Source of the DNA: Trichaptum fuscoviolaceum
Lineage: Eukaryota > Basidiomycota > Agaricomycetes > Hymenochaetales > Trichaptaceae
NCBI GenBank assembly: GCA_910574455.1
Contig: CAJSYZ010000005.1
Coordinates: 5,580,001 to 5,644,000 of the forward strand
Length of the DNA: 64,000 nucleotides
Direction: 5' to 3'
Within the stretch, counting starts at the first letter, position 1. Each line of letters begins with the position of its first letter. Positions 11,343 to 22,065 of this stretch are shown here, piece after piece. The notes under the pieces were generated by a model. It made no database searches, had not been told where the DNA came from, and saw only the letters and a program-made list of their open reading frames with translations. The position numbers were made by a program, and so were the translations under genes.

Positions 11343-13149
11343 TTAAACATAGCGAAAAGTAAGGACAACATCGTCAATCGTGATAATCATGATCGAGCCT
11401 CTATCTGGCCACAGAAAGATGCCCACCGCATTCTCCAACACAACAGAAGGAATGTCGGGTAACTGCTTGATGGTGCATTCGGTGTGTTCCTCCTCTGGCC
11501 CAGGGAACGCAGCAAGCATTGCCACTCGTTCGACTCTGTTCCCTAGCATTCCGCGGGTCGTAAGCGTATGTTCTACCCAAACCACATAGTTATAACAAAC
11601 GTCCATAATGGGATGCCATTGTTCAAGGGATCGGCTATACGCAAGTGCTGGATTCCTGAACAGTACGGTTGAGCTGAGCTTCCGGCGATGGTGTTGAGAC
11701 CCAGCCTCATAGACATAGTGTTGAGCTACTTTCCACGAGGGGCCCGCCCGGCCCAAGTGAGTTCGATAGAGGGAAATATGCGTCCCCAGTGTATCAACAT
11801 CTGTTCGGGACGGAGGCTGAAGGGTCCAATGCAAGAAGGACGTCGTGCGTTCAGATATTAGATGTTCTATGTGGGGGAACTCCAGTGTTGAACATTCCAC
11901 GTTCGCGGCCGGTCGGATCTCTCGGATGAACTCGAAGGGCAAGCACTGCAAGTCCTGCTGAAGCTCGCTCATAGAGAATGATTTCTGTATAGATATTCCA
12001 ACAAGATGTGCCTCGACGATGAGCCTTTCATTGTCCGCACTGAACTGCAGTGCATAGGACTTCAACGGAATGTCGGTGAACTGTAAATAAATAAAGTAAG
12101 TGTTTATAACATGGATAAGTAAAGGAGCACGAACATAATGCAGCTCCGTTTCAACTGCTGAGTATCGGCAAGGCTCAGCACTCCAATCAGGAATGGTTAT
12201 GAGGTCAATGTTTATCGACTTTGGGGAAGGTAGAGCAAGGAGACAAATTCTCTTCAGCGATGCCAACGAGATAATCGATACCGGTGTCCAATTATCCGGT
12301 AGTCGTATCTCTCTGATGAAAGCGAAAATCCGTGGTTCTGGCACGGCAAGTGTATCGATACGGATTATACGCAGAGCGTAGCTGCAGTAAGGAATTAGTG
12401 CAACCGACGTTAAAATGGTAGCGCTTAGCTTACCTGCAATTGGACACTCTGCCGAGCACTACTGCGAAACTATCTCCAGAGATTTCATCAGAACATATCA
12501 AGCCTCGTATATCTTGCATTCCTATATCATACGCATCGACCAATTTTCCACTACAAATATCAAAGCAGACGATGCTCGAGAGAGAAAAGGTTACAACGCG
12601 GTTGTGAATGAGAAGTTTGGCATGGCAAATATCATTCCGTGAGACATCAACAACCTGCGAGGAAGACGAAGGCTGGATGATATGTGGCCTTTGAGGCGAT
12701 GCAAGCGCCCACTTCTTCTCGAGGATTGTAGTCCGAATGACGGCGATTTTCAGTTCCTGTGTTGTCAATTTGCACGTCGGTGAGGATGCCTTTACGAGAC
12801 ATCTAGATCGAACATAAATATCGTCCACGAATGCAAGCCATATTGCACGACTCTCCGATACTTCAAACAGAAAACGGCAAGTCTTAGAAATATCAATATG
12901 TGGTTTTTAGAACAGGAAGCCAGAACGTACTAGGCGGAGTCCTCTTGATCCCTTATACCCTACGTGGATAAATATATGCTCCAAGATGTCGTAGGGAAGG
13001 TCAAGGAGAGACGGATCCTTGCCCCGTGCTACGGGAGCTCGAGTAGTTTCGACAGTCCCCTTCAAGTGAACCCACTTTAACTGAAAGAAACTCGTTTTTC
13101 GAGAGTTTTCGTCGATTTCTACTTTTCCAGGTTTGCGTAGGAGAAACAT
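11343..13149 (-). CDS. F-box domain protein
   Basis: Probable substrate adaptor of an SCF-type ubiquitin ligase. The F-box is read as D-L-P-Y-D-I-L-E-H-I-F-I-H-V in exon 1 (13149-12931) and continues after an intron as G-L-R-L-T-C-R-F-L-F-E-V-S-E-S-R-A-I-W-L-A, the usual second half of mushroom F-boxes. The remaining protein of about 450 residues has I-R-G-L-I-C and repeated hydrophobic strands like those of beta-propeller or LRR-like tails, but no named domain. An intron of 54 bp lies near 12080-12133 in the long last ORF; it is in frame, so it is easily missed. The stop is at 11343-11345. The start is the first in-frame ATG and could be wrong. Confidence 0.75.
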
Positions 13150-13762
13150 CTCTTGGAGTGATGGGTAGCTCTCCTGGCAAGCATGCAGCGCAAGAATTTA
13201 AGACAGGCCCAGCAAATGCGTCATATTTTGATCGTTAGTGGCACGGTGCATCATCGTCTGTCCGCAGTGCACTGTACCCAGTAATCCTATTTATATTAAC
13301 AAGTCGGACGTGAGCTTTATCTCTTTAACAAACCATAAACGAACTGGTCAATAGAGTAGCAGGTTTGCCGAATAAGATGATGGAAGTACAATGAACCGGT
13401 GGATGTGTCGCAGGCAAGAAAGGACTAAGTGATGAAGATAGCGCGCCCATCATTGGGAGAAAGTTAGATGTTGAGGGCTATTTTAAGTCTTGAACCGCAA
13501 TGATGAGTGGGGCAACTGTTTCTTCCTTAATGTGCGTCGTCAGACTCGTCGCGGGACTCATTACCACCGGCTGAATGCAATCCAAGATAGAGCTTCGTAC
13601 AGCGAACCTACAGACAATCGTGGCTCGGAAGCCGCTTTCTTGCGCTGACCCTCCGCAGGTCTTCCAGGGACATTAATAGCAAAACGATCGTCTCTGCCTA
13701 ATGGAGGCCAGTCAGAAGGAATTCATTCTAAAAATGAAGAACAGGAGGGGTAGATAATTATA
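13150..13762. other. Intergenic region
   Basis: Nothing recognisable apart from presumed promoter sequence of the F-box gene and the 3' flank of the OXLD1-like gene. Confidence 0.4.
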
Positions 13763-14467
13763 CTAACTACCATCTGCTTTACTCTCCAAATTGATTTCCC
13801 TGCGGTGTTTTTCGGCTAGTTCCAGTTCCATCTGCTCAAAAGCGCTGAGCACAACATCTTTCTTCTCAGGCTGTTCTTTCCTCTGCAATTGCGATGGCCA
13901 GTCGGACTCGGCGATTCCACGTTCAACCAGTGCAGACCGTACAGACGTTACGTCTTTGTCATAAGCTTCTAGAGCTTCGTTGTAGAGATCGTATACACAG
14001 ATTGCACAACCAGACATGCAACATTCTATGAAATAAGAAAATACCATTCAGTTCTTACGTCAAAGCTGGCTAGTACGAGTCTACTCACCGTCTGCCTCTG
14101 GTGGCTTTGGAGCTTCAGGTATCGTAAGTCCTTGGAACACCACCGGTTCTCTCCGAAGAATCGAGCGAGTAGCATTTGACTGAATGTTCGCAATACTGCC
14201 CTCTGCTGCTGTGTAAGCCGTGACCTCCTTAGAGTACAGCTCCTTTCCCCGCAAAGACCTCTCAAGTCGCTCATATCGAGCAGAGAGGTTTTGCCCACCA
14301 CGAGAAGGATGCTTCAGACGATCTATCAAGCCGACTTTTTCACGTCCGCTAAGCCCTCCAAACCCATTCAGACTTCGGATTGAAGAAAGGTAACTTTGCT
14401 TTGGGTAGTAAATTTTCGAGATAAAGAGTAGACCATGATTCGTGAACCGAAGTGTAGCATTGAACAT
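13763..14467 (-). CDS. Oxidoreductase-like domain protein (OXLD1 family), probably mitochondrial
   Basis: Member of the small Oxidored-like family (Pfam PF09791), whose human member OXLD1 is mitochondrial and of unknown biochemical function. Two exons are joined by an intron within the motif. The joined reading is A-P-K-P-P-E-A-D-E-C-C-M-S-G-C-A-I-C-V-Y-D, then L-Y-N-E-A-L-E-A-Y, which is the family's P-P-x-P-x-x-x-E-C-C-x-S-G-C-x-x-C-V-x-D signature with four conserved cysteines. The N-terminal about 40 residues are basic and hydroxylated, consistent with a mitochondrial presequence, although the exact start (ATG 14467) is unproven. The C-terminus contains an A-F-E-Q-M-E-L-E-L-A-E-K-H helix. 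The stop is at 13763-13765. Confidence 0.85.
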
Positions 14468-14857
14468 GCATCCGCGACTCGGAGTGGTGTTCCTTGAAGA
14501 AGAGAGGTGTATTCGACCACCGCGACTCGCTGAGTAAACGGTCTCACGGTCTTCAAGTTCGACAGCTTCAACTGAATCAACTCATCTCATGATCTCATGC
14601 CAGTGGGAATGAAAGTCCCTATAATCGTCAACAGCCATCAATTAGTACCAGTATGGTCACCGACACTGTTGAAAGAGAGGCTGATGCGCTTCACGTTGGC
14701 TCTCTACTAGTACTCCCCAACTCGAATCAGAAGGCAATCACGACTACAAGTCATCCACGAGACCAGACATGAAGAACCTGAAGATGTGGAAAATGAACAA
14801 GCTCAGATTTGTGAGCCAACTCATCTCCTTCGCCGTAAGATTTGACTGACGGTTCAA
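14468..14857. other. Intergenic region between divergent genes
   Basis: About 390 bp between the starts of the OXLD1-like and the second F-box gene; presumably both promoters. No specific site is identified. Confidence 0.4.
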
Positions 14858-16375
14858 TTGAAGAAGGGCTTCCTAGGGCATGGGTCGAGCGCTGCGGACC
14901 GCATTCGTCCACACAATCTTCCTCCAGATGTGTTGATCGTTGTATTCGACGACGCGATATCGCAAGTCGTTATTGATATGCCTACGCCTCGCCGCTGCTT
15001 TGTTACCTTGATGCGACTTACGCAAGTGTGCTCCTATTGGCGAAAGGTCGCCATTAGTGCACCTTCTCTGTGGAATCGCATCAATCTCCCTTCTCGAGAT
15101 GCTCAACTGCTGGACTTGCACATCCGGCGATCACAGAACATAGGACTTGATATCTCCATTCACTATTCTGCAGACGAGGTACTTGATCTGCAATTCGATG
15201 CGTTCCTTTCGGAATACATACATCGGGCGCGGAGTGTCTATCTTCGACCTTATAATCCAAGAACATTAGTTTTACCGAGTGGTCTTTCAAACACCTTGAT
15301 CAACTTAACTGTGGACTCCCGGCCCGATTGGAGAATAAATCGCAGTCCTGCACCTTCTAACTTGCGAATGCTTACCCAGACGCCAAGCTTGCGTCGGATC
15401 TCGCTTTACTCAGTCAAGCCCGGGTGGATTATCCCCTCCATCCTTGCTTCGTTGACGCACCTCGTGCTTACGGATTTATCTGATCCTCACAATGTTGATC
15501 TTCCTTATCTGCTCAACATTCTCTCTCAGAGCCCAAACCTTATTGAATTGCGGACTACATATGCAATGCCGAGCTTAAGTTCCTCTGTCTTCACGCGCAC
15601 AGGTGAACGGATTTTCTGTGCAAATCTCCGTCGACTACATCTGCAACTATCCAGGTGTCATCCGTCTCAATATCCACTCTTCCAACTCGAAGCGCCTGCC
15701 CTCCGGGAGTTGAACATGTACAGCTGTGTAACCCAGCTCCCTCCGATTTCTGATGTCTTACCAAAAACGCTCATCGACTTGAATGCACTTGATGTACAAG
15801 CCGCCAGAGTAACACATCAGAACCTGCGTAGCACGTTGTTCCAGCTTTACTCCGACGCAAATTTTGAAAGCGAAGTGTTCACGCACGCTCACAAAGTTGA
15901 CGCTTTTATTGACCTCTTCCATGGGATCATCCGTACCCACCGTTTACATTCTATCACATCGCTCTTAATTCACTACGAGTCGGTCTCTGACGCTACTCGC
16001 GAATTTCAGTACCTTACATCCCTTCGAAACATCCGGTCCATCCATTTCGAATGCTCGGAACACGCAGGGGCGAACTCACTTGGATACGACTTTTTCCCCG
16101 CAGTCATTGACATGCAACGACAAAACGAATCCTCGATCCTACCAATGCTAGAGAAACTAACATTCAGCGTAGCTTCACCGCATTGTGGACACAATATTTT
16201 CATGGTAAAGATCCTTGCCACTGCCAGGCTACTTACATTTTTACGTGCTCGTGCCAACTATGGGAAAGTATTGAAGGAGCTGGTTATACACTGGACTGTG
16301 GTACGGGGCAAACTAGATCCATGGATCTCAACGGAGCTGTCATCGCTTGTCGGTACCTTTCGATTCATCGACTGA
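14858..16375 (+). CDS. F-box protein with LRR-like C-terminal region (single exon)
   Basis: A 505-residue protein encoded without introns, unusual for this window. Residues about 20-75 form an F-box: L-P-P-D-V-L-I-V-V-F-D-D-A followed by V-T-L-M-R-L-T-Q-V-C-S-Y-W-R-K-V-A and P-S-L-W-N-R-I. The rest consists of irregular leucine-rich strands (L-R-M-L-T-Q-T-P-S-L-R-R-I-S-L, L-T-H-L-V-L-T-D-L), as in the large F-box/LRR families of mushrooms. It would recruit an unknown protein to an SCF ubiquitin ligase. A MITE lies 105 bp after the stop, inside the likely 3' UTR or terminator. Confidence 0.85.
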   Translation: MKKGFLGHGSSAADRIRPHNLPPDVLIVVFDDAISQVVIDMPTPRRCFVTLMRLTQVCSYWRKVAISAPSLWNRINLPSRDAQLLDLHIRRSQNIGLDISIHYSADEVLDLQFDAFLSEYIHRARSVYLRPYNPRTLVLPSGLSNTLINLTVDSRPDWRINRSPAPSNLRMLTQTPSLRRISLYSVKPGWIIPSILASLTHLVLTDLSDPHNVDLPYLLNILSQSPNLIELRTTYAMPSLSSSVFTRTGERIFCANLRRLHLQLSRCHPSQYPLFQLEAPALRELNMYSCVTQLPPISDVLPKTLIDLNALDVQAARVTHQNLRSTLFQLYSDANFESEVFTHAHKVDAFIDLFHGIIRTHRLHSITSLLIHYESVSDATREFQYLTSLRNIRSIHFECSEHAGANSLGYDFFPAVIDMQRQNESSILPMLEKLTFSVASPHCGHNIFMVKILATARLLTFLRARANYGKVLKELVIHWTVVRGKLDPWISTELSSLVGTFRFID

Positions 16376-16480
16376 AGGATAAGAGGGATAACCAAAGTTT
16401 GACATTTAGTTATCATTTGCGGCAACAATCTCTTCAGAAGGTCAATGTGTTGTGCTTATGTCTTTTTGAAGTATCTTATA

Positions 16481-16805
16481 GTCCTTTTCATAAAGGATGA
16501 CAGTAAACGACAAAAACAAAGTTAAGAGAGAAGTGCTCGGGTTATTTCGGCGAGCAAACCCGATGATGTGTCATCCAGCTGAAGACCAAATCAACGAATG
16601 GGAAGACAGCGGGCACTTCGGAGAGTAAACCCGGAGCAGCACACGTCATCGGCTGAAGACCAAATCAACAAATAGAATTACAGCGATTTCATGCCGCCCA
16701 TTGACAAATAAAAATGGGTACCAAATCGAGACTTCGGCACACCGGCTATACAGCTCCGAGACTTCTCAAAGATTTTGGCCGACTGTCATCCTTTATGAAA
16801 AGGAC
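16481..16805. mobile_element. 325-bp MITE with perfect 23-bp terminal inverted repeats
   Basis: The 23 bp at 16481-16503 (starting GTCCTTTTCATAAAGG) recur exactly in inverted orientation at 16783-16805. The arms themselves contain an imperfect palindrome around TCAT. Inside, two imperfect direct copies of about 80 bp each include CTGAAGACCAAATCAAC near 16579 and 16651. No open frame of note lies inside, so this is a non-autonomous miniature element. A clean target duplication is not visible; TA/AA-type dinucleotide flanks are the most that can be claimed, so the superfamily is not assigned. The element is 105 bp downstream of the F-box stop codon. Confidence 0.82.
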
Positions 16806-17034
16806 AATAATTAGCTGAATGGATGTGATCACTGATCAGCGGATTTCAATCTTCACTAGTCCGTGTCACATAAAATATGCACCTTCAAAATCCCTTCGTT
16901 TTTTTTTGTATGACGAACTGGTTTGGCAGATTGTAAGGTACATGTAAAACTTATGTATGATTGCGTGCCAGTGGGTTACCCAGACAGATATCGAAAATTT
17001 AATTTGTAGAAAAACCAATGTTTATGCTTGACAA

Positions 17035-20000
17035 TCAAAACTCATCCATTCCAGGAGGACGCCCATCAATATCGACGTGACCCTTCGCATCCATATGCGC
17101 GTTCTCCGAAGACGCTTCGATCCCCATAGAACGATTGTCCTCCACCTCACGTTCAAAGAGGCCAAGCGTATCCTGTGGAATCCAAATGACGCGCAATGGC
17201 TCGACGCTTGCCGGGTGGAAGAAATCGGCAGGCTCATCATTCTGCTTGCCTTCCACGGGAACGCTACGCTGATGGTCATAATCCGTTTCCTTCAGACGGA
17301 CATTGCCCTGCCCTGCTGCTTGTGGGGCTGCAGTTGCCTGTCCCTGAGCAGCGTTATTACCCTGTAAATGCGACCCGTACCGAGAAGCAGGGATCTGGTC
17401 GCCATCAGTAAGTTGCCCGTGGTTTACAGCAGTAGCAGAGGATGAATCATCTGGATGAGCAGCCACGCCGTGGGTCTTGTCGGCAAGAGAAAGGGGTAGC
17501 GGATGCCTCAGTGGGTTGTAAGAATTGTTGATTATCATGTGGAAAATGGCCTGTAAACGTAATAACTTAATTCTCAAAACTTTAAGATGCAATGTAAAAT
17601 GCGTGCACGAACCGTCACCACAATCAACACAATCATTAAAGCACCCTCGGGGATCGCGCTCTGCTTCTTGTTGGCATTCTGCGCCAAGAAGAACAAAGCC
17701 GCGAGACAGATCTGTTGTATATACAACCCAACGAAGACATGCTGGATAGCTTTCGGGAAGAATATACCACCGGTGTCTCCAGAAGCTGGCTGATCAAGCT
17801 GGTACAAGAACAAGTACTTCCAAAGCAGGTAGAAAACGAAAAACGTGAAGCAAGCTAGGCCGTTGATGATTGGCGAGATGACCGAATACGTGATGGCTGT
17901 TCGGAAGCGAGTAAGTAAAAAGAGAGAAGAGCAAAACAATATTCTGGACGCACTTATGACTGCAAGAAGAGTCGTGGAAGGGAAAAGTGTACCCCATGCA
18001 ACATTCCTCATGTTATATTTGATATTGTACACAGACCGCGGCGTGCTGCCAAGGATGAAGAGCTTTGCATAATAGCTTATAAGCGGGACGATCTGCAAAA
18101 ACCCTGCGGCTGTTCCAGAGAGACCCTGTAAGATAATATAGCTAAAAAAAGGAAGATGATGAGTAACAAATAACTTTAAGAGAGAAAACGCAACCTACGT
18201 AAGGAAGAAGTTCGACGCCTGTGGAAGGTACTTTGCAAGGAGCGTCGGTACGGAGCCGGGATTTGATATAAGACCCGGAAGGGCCGCAATGATTCCAGAA
18301 GCGATGGTCACGATCAAAAACGAATGCTATATTCGCGTCAATAGTCAAAATCATTAAAAACGCACATCGAACTCATGTCCGTCGAGTTGTGAACACTCAC
18401 AATAACTTGGAACAAGAAGTATCTGGTCATCAAGCTGAGCTCAACGCCAGTGCGACTGGGTATGCCCTCGAATTGGGCGAGACGGCGCAGGATGATGGGA
18501 AGTAACATCATGAGAACGGCGAGGAGGACGGGAGGTAGGATGCCTTCAACAATGCCAAGAACAGTGGGGGGGATACTGCAAAGCCAAGAGAGCCAGCTGT
18601 ACGTTTTGCAAAGGCTCCCTATGTTGGACACGATACCCACAAAAGCAACTGGAACATACAACATCAGTAAAGTTACCTGGTGATTGGCCGAGAATGAAGA
18701 TAAACGTACCAGGGATAGCCCATAATAAGATCAAGGCCGCTGTAGCTGCATAGCTAATGATAATCCTGATCTTCTTCTCATATGGGTTCAAGCCCAAGTT
18801 ATTCCACAATACATCTGCTGGAGCGACTTCAGTGTACTTATCCGCCATGCGGTAAGGCTCATGGTGCGTGAGCGCCTGGGCAGCAAGGTGTGCGGCGATC
18901 TGCGTGTTGAAGAGGATGAAGGCGCTGTTCAAAGGCGGATAGGTCTCATCTTGGCCGACATTATCAACTTCTTCAGCGTCACCAATCAACCTAGCATCGG
19001 TACCTGCCGTTGTACGCGAGCTTGCTGGCTCAACTGAAGCAGTAGTCGTCGATTGATATGGTTTCTCGGACTGCGTGTACTCGGACTGCGTGTACTCGGG
19101 TTTCTCATCCGAATTACGCCCGCGTTGATCTCCAGAAAGGTTACTAGCACGACCCGGAACTTCCCCGGAAATCGTAGCGGTCACATCCTGAGCACCACCA
19201 TGACCATGGTGTTTGTGTCCCGGTATAACGCCCGCAAAACCAACACGCTTCGCATGGTGGCTGCGCAACCCTGTTTCAGACCTCAACCTTGCACGACCAC
19301 TGTCTAACTCAGACGAAGTCTTCTCAATTTCATCGCGAGCCCAATTAATCGTATCGACCTTCTTGCCGATCAGCGGAAGCGAGAATGGCATGAAGCCTGC
19401 TGGGAGCCGGTGCGAAGGACGTTTGTTCTCGGGAACGAGTTGTTCCGCAGTAGAAACAGACAGGCGTTCCGGATCGGTGTTATGCATCGAAGGTGATCCA
19501 GACGCTGCCCCCTTCTTCAACTTCCCTGATGCCTTCTGGTCCTCCTTCGCCGCCGCTTTCAGATGCTTCTTGTACATTTTCGTAGCCAGCTTAAGCAGTT
19601 TAGTCTCTCCAGATTCCAGTTTGTTGCACGCTTTCAGCCTTCGATCATAAAGGCTGGGCAAAGTTCCCAAATCACTAACAAAGACAGTAGTGAGTTATAT
19701 AGATTGGTAGACATATGATTCAAAATTTACCGATTCACCCATACTTTGCGGACACCTCCTGGGAGGTGGGCGAAGAAGTTGGTGAGAGCTTGCTCGCTGA
19801 GGTATTTTGTCGGAACGCCGGTGATAAGTAATGTATTCGCTTGTGCAGTGCGAGAATGTAGCGGATCAATAAGGTGCCTCTGGCGAGTCTGAGTGAAATT
19901 GCGCATCTCGCCCTTGATGACGTATAGAATCCAGACTTAAACATTCGATACATTAGAACTCGTCAGCGTTTGTTTTGCGAATGGTACTCACAGGTGAAAA

Positions 20001-20676
20001 GCCACACCAAAACTAAGTGCGCAGCATATCTCGGCTGGTCACTCGTCGAGATGTTTCCGAACGTAAACTTATCAAGGCCGGAGCGTCCTGTGTTTTCCCC
20101 CACAGACGTAACAGGGAGAAGAATGATCCAAGAGATGATCCAGATGGGGAGGAGCATCTTGACCATCATACGAAGGAAACGGACAAAGAAATAGGCATCG
20201 AGCCCATTCATGTATTTGATGTCGTCATAGTTTGCCTTGAATACCGCGATAGGCCAAGTCAAAAGACCTGCTCCTAGCGGAGACGAACGTTTACTACAAC
20301 ACTAGTTAGCGCCATGATCTTGCTGCTGTATGCAAGGAGACTTCGACGTCGAACAACTCTCCAGAGTCGATGAACAGCCTGCGAACAAGGCCAACACTCA
20401 CTTTTCTGGCGGCAAGTATGTACGTGGCTCATAGATGGCTTTGAATCTCCTTCGAAGGAGTGTGAAAGCGACAAGCTCGAGTCCGAAAACTGCAGCATTA
20501 AGATAAAGTGCGGTAACGAATGTCTTTGTCGTTGCCGACTGGGCGCTCTGCTGAGTGCTTGAATCCGACCTGAATGATAGAAAATTAGCTTGTAACGTCA
20601 AGAGAATGACTGGGGCACTTGCATGGTGAGCGACGCAGAAGAGATGGGGACTGGACATGTGTTGAATGGGCGTCAT
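17035..20676 (-). CDS. CSC1/OSCA-like calcium-permeable channel (DUF221 / RSN1-7TM family)
   Basis: Predicted osmo- or mechanosensitive cation channel in a cell membrane. N-terminal helix: V-T-A-L-Y-L-N-A-A-V-F-G-L-E-L-V-A. Two further helices follow around M-V-K-M-L-L-P-I-W-I-I-S-W. Next comes the family's long cytosolic loop (about 19,750-18,790), including L-I-T-G-V-P-T-K-Y-L and N-S-A-F-I-L-F-N-T-Q-I-A-A-H-L-A-A-Q. The 7TM_RSN1 core runs leftwards through P-Y-E-K-K-I-R, L-P-I-I-L-R-R-L-A-Q-F-E-G-I-P-S-R-T and Y-N-P-L-R-H-P-L-P-L-S-L. A soluble Gln/Ala-rich tail ends at the stop at 17035. At least eight introns are inferred. The loop carries an unusual Ser/Thr/Gly-rich stretch with a Y-T-Q-S-E doublet. 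The start (20676 or 20658) is uncertain, since a first-exon splice could change the N-terminus. Confidence 0.87.
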
Positions 20677-22065
20677 CGGGCGAGAGACTTGTACTTATAC
20701 TATAGCCAGGATATGACCTGCCTCCAGAGCTACAGGAAGGACCCCATCACGGTCTCCACAAAGTTCGCACGACTACAGCAGTATTCTCACGGCTAGACAG
20801 AGTGTAATGAAAGGTGATAAAGCGAGGTAGGACACCAGAAGCAAGTCAGCCCATGGTGTCTGAGAAGCCCCACCGAATTGCGTATGTTTTGCCATAATCG
20901 ATGCATAAATGACTATCGTGGTCGACAACTAGCACAGGCACAGCACCGCTTCAATGACGTCCAAGGCCAAAATGAACCCAGTTTGCAGTTTTCGGGTTCA
21001 GCGAACGGCGGCCCAGGGCAGAATGCGCAGTTAAGACAGATATATAGGAGTTGAAAGACTATCCTCCCGGATACCCCTTGCCTGGAATATCGGTGGCAGA
21101 ATTGCTTGCTTGGCTTTGTTCCTGCAACAGCTTCCGACTTCAGAAAAGGACGAACTGCGCTAGCTATAGCCCGGAAACGAATTGCGTACTTCACCTTGAT
21201 TGTGGCGGTCTGCATGACGTCGATTTCCCACTCACTCCTCTCCAAGGAACCTCGAACACGATTGTAAAGTTAGTTGAGTCGCCCCTTGACATGAAGTGAA
21301 GGTGCCAGAGGTTTACTGGAGTCTGGCAGTCTGTTGCAGCACTTGTCACTGAGCACTGAGCTGCGAGCAACACATTTTTTGAAACTCAAAGAGTGGGAAC
21401 TGAATGTCGAATGCGGACAGCAAATTTGTAAGCGGTACGTACTACTTGCTCGGCAAGTTTGCCGGGCTTACCGGCACGCTGGCTGCATCTTGTCCGGCAC
21501 CGTATGAGCAAAGCCTGAACTTCTCGGCCGTATGAGCTGGAAGCAGATAACTAAAAGTAACCAAATGGTACAATCCAAGTAATAAGTCAGGCCAAATGGG
21601 CGTACATATGTAAGTAAGTACAAAATATCCAAGTTGAAGGGTCATCCCGGACTCAGTTGATTCCGGATCAGCCTCGGGCGGGCCGGTACTAGTAGAAGAA
21701 GTCAACTTCGTTTAAAGTCTTGTTTTTCTCCTACGATCACCCATCTGCGGCTCTATGAGCTTTACACATCAGCTGCCATTGTCAAAGATCTGTCGACTTC
21801 TTGAAAATTTGTCTCTGAGGCTTTTAGATAACAGTTTGGGCAGCCGCTACTACGGTGAACGTAGATTCGAGACACCAGTCGTTAAAGCTTCCCACCCATA
21901 GAGATTTGCTGAGATACTAACCAGTGTTAACAGTTCGGCCTTTCTGGTATGTGTTTCTTAAGTCATCCGAGATGGGTGATAAGAGCTTAGCTATTTTGTA
22001 GCAAAGGATATCGGCTGCTCAAGTTTTGACATTTATAAACTATATTTGACAAATAGGCGCTCGCG
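20677..22065. other. Intergenic region between divergent CSC1-like and P450 genes
   Basis: About 1.4 kb with only short overlapping open frames and no domain. It contains the promoters of both genes. No repeat or mobile element was recognised. Confidence 0.45.
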
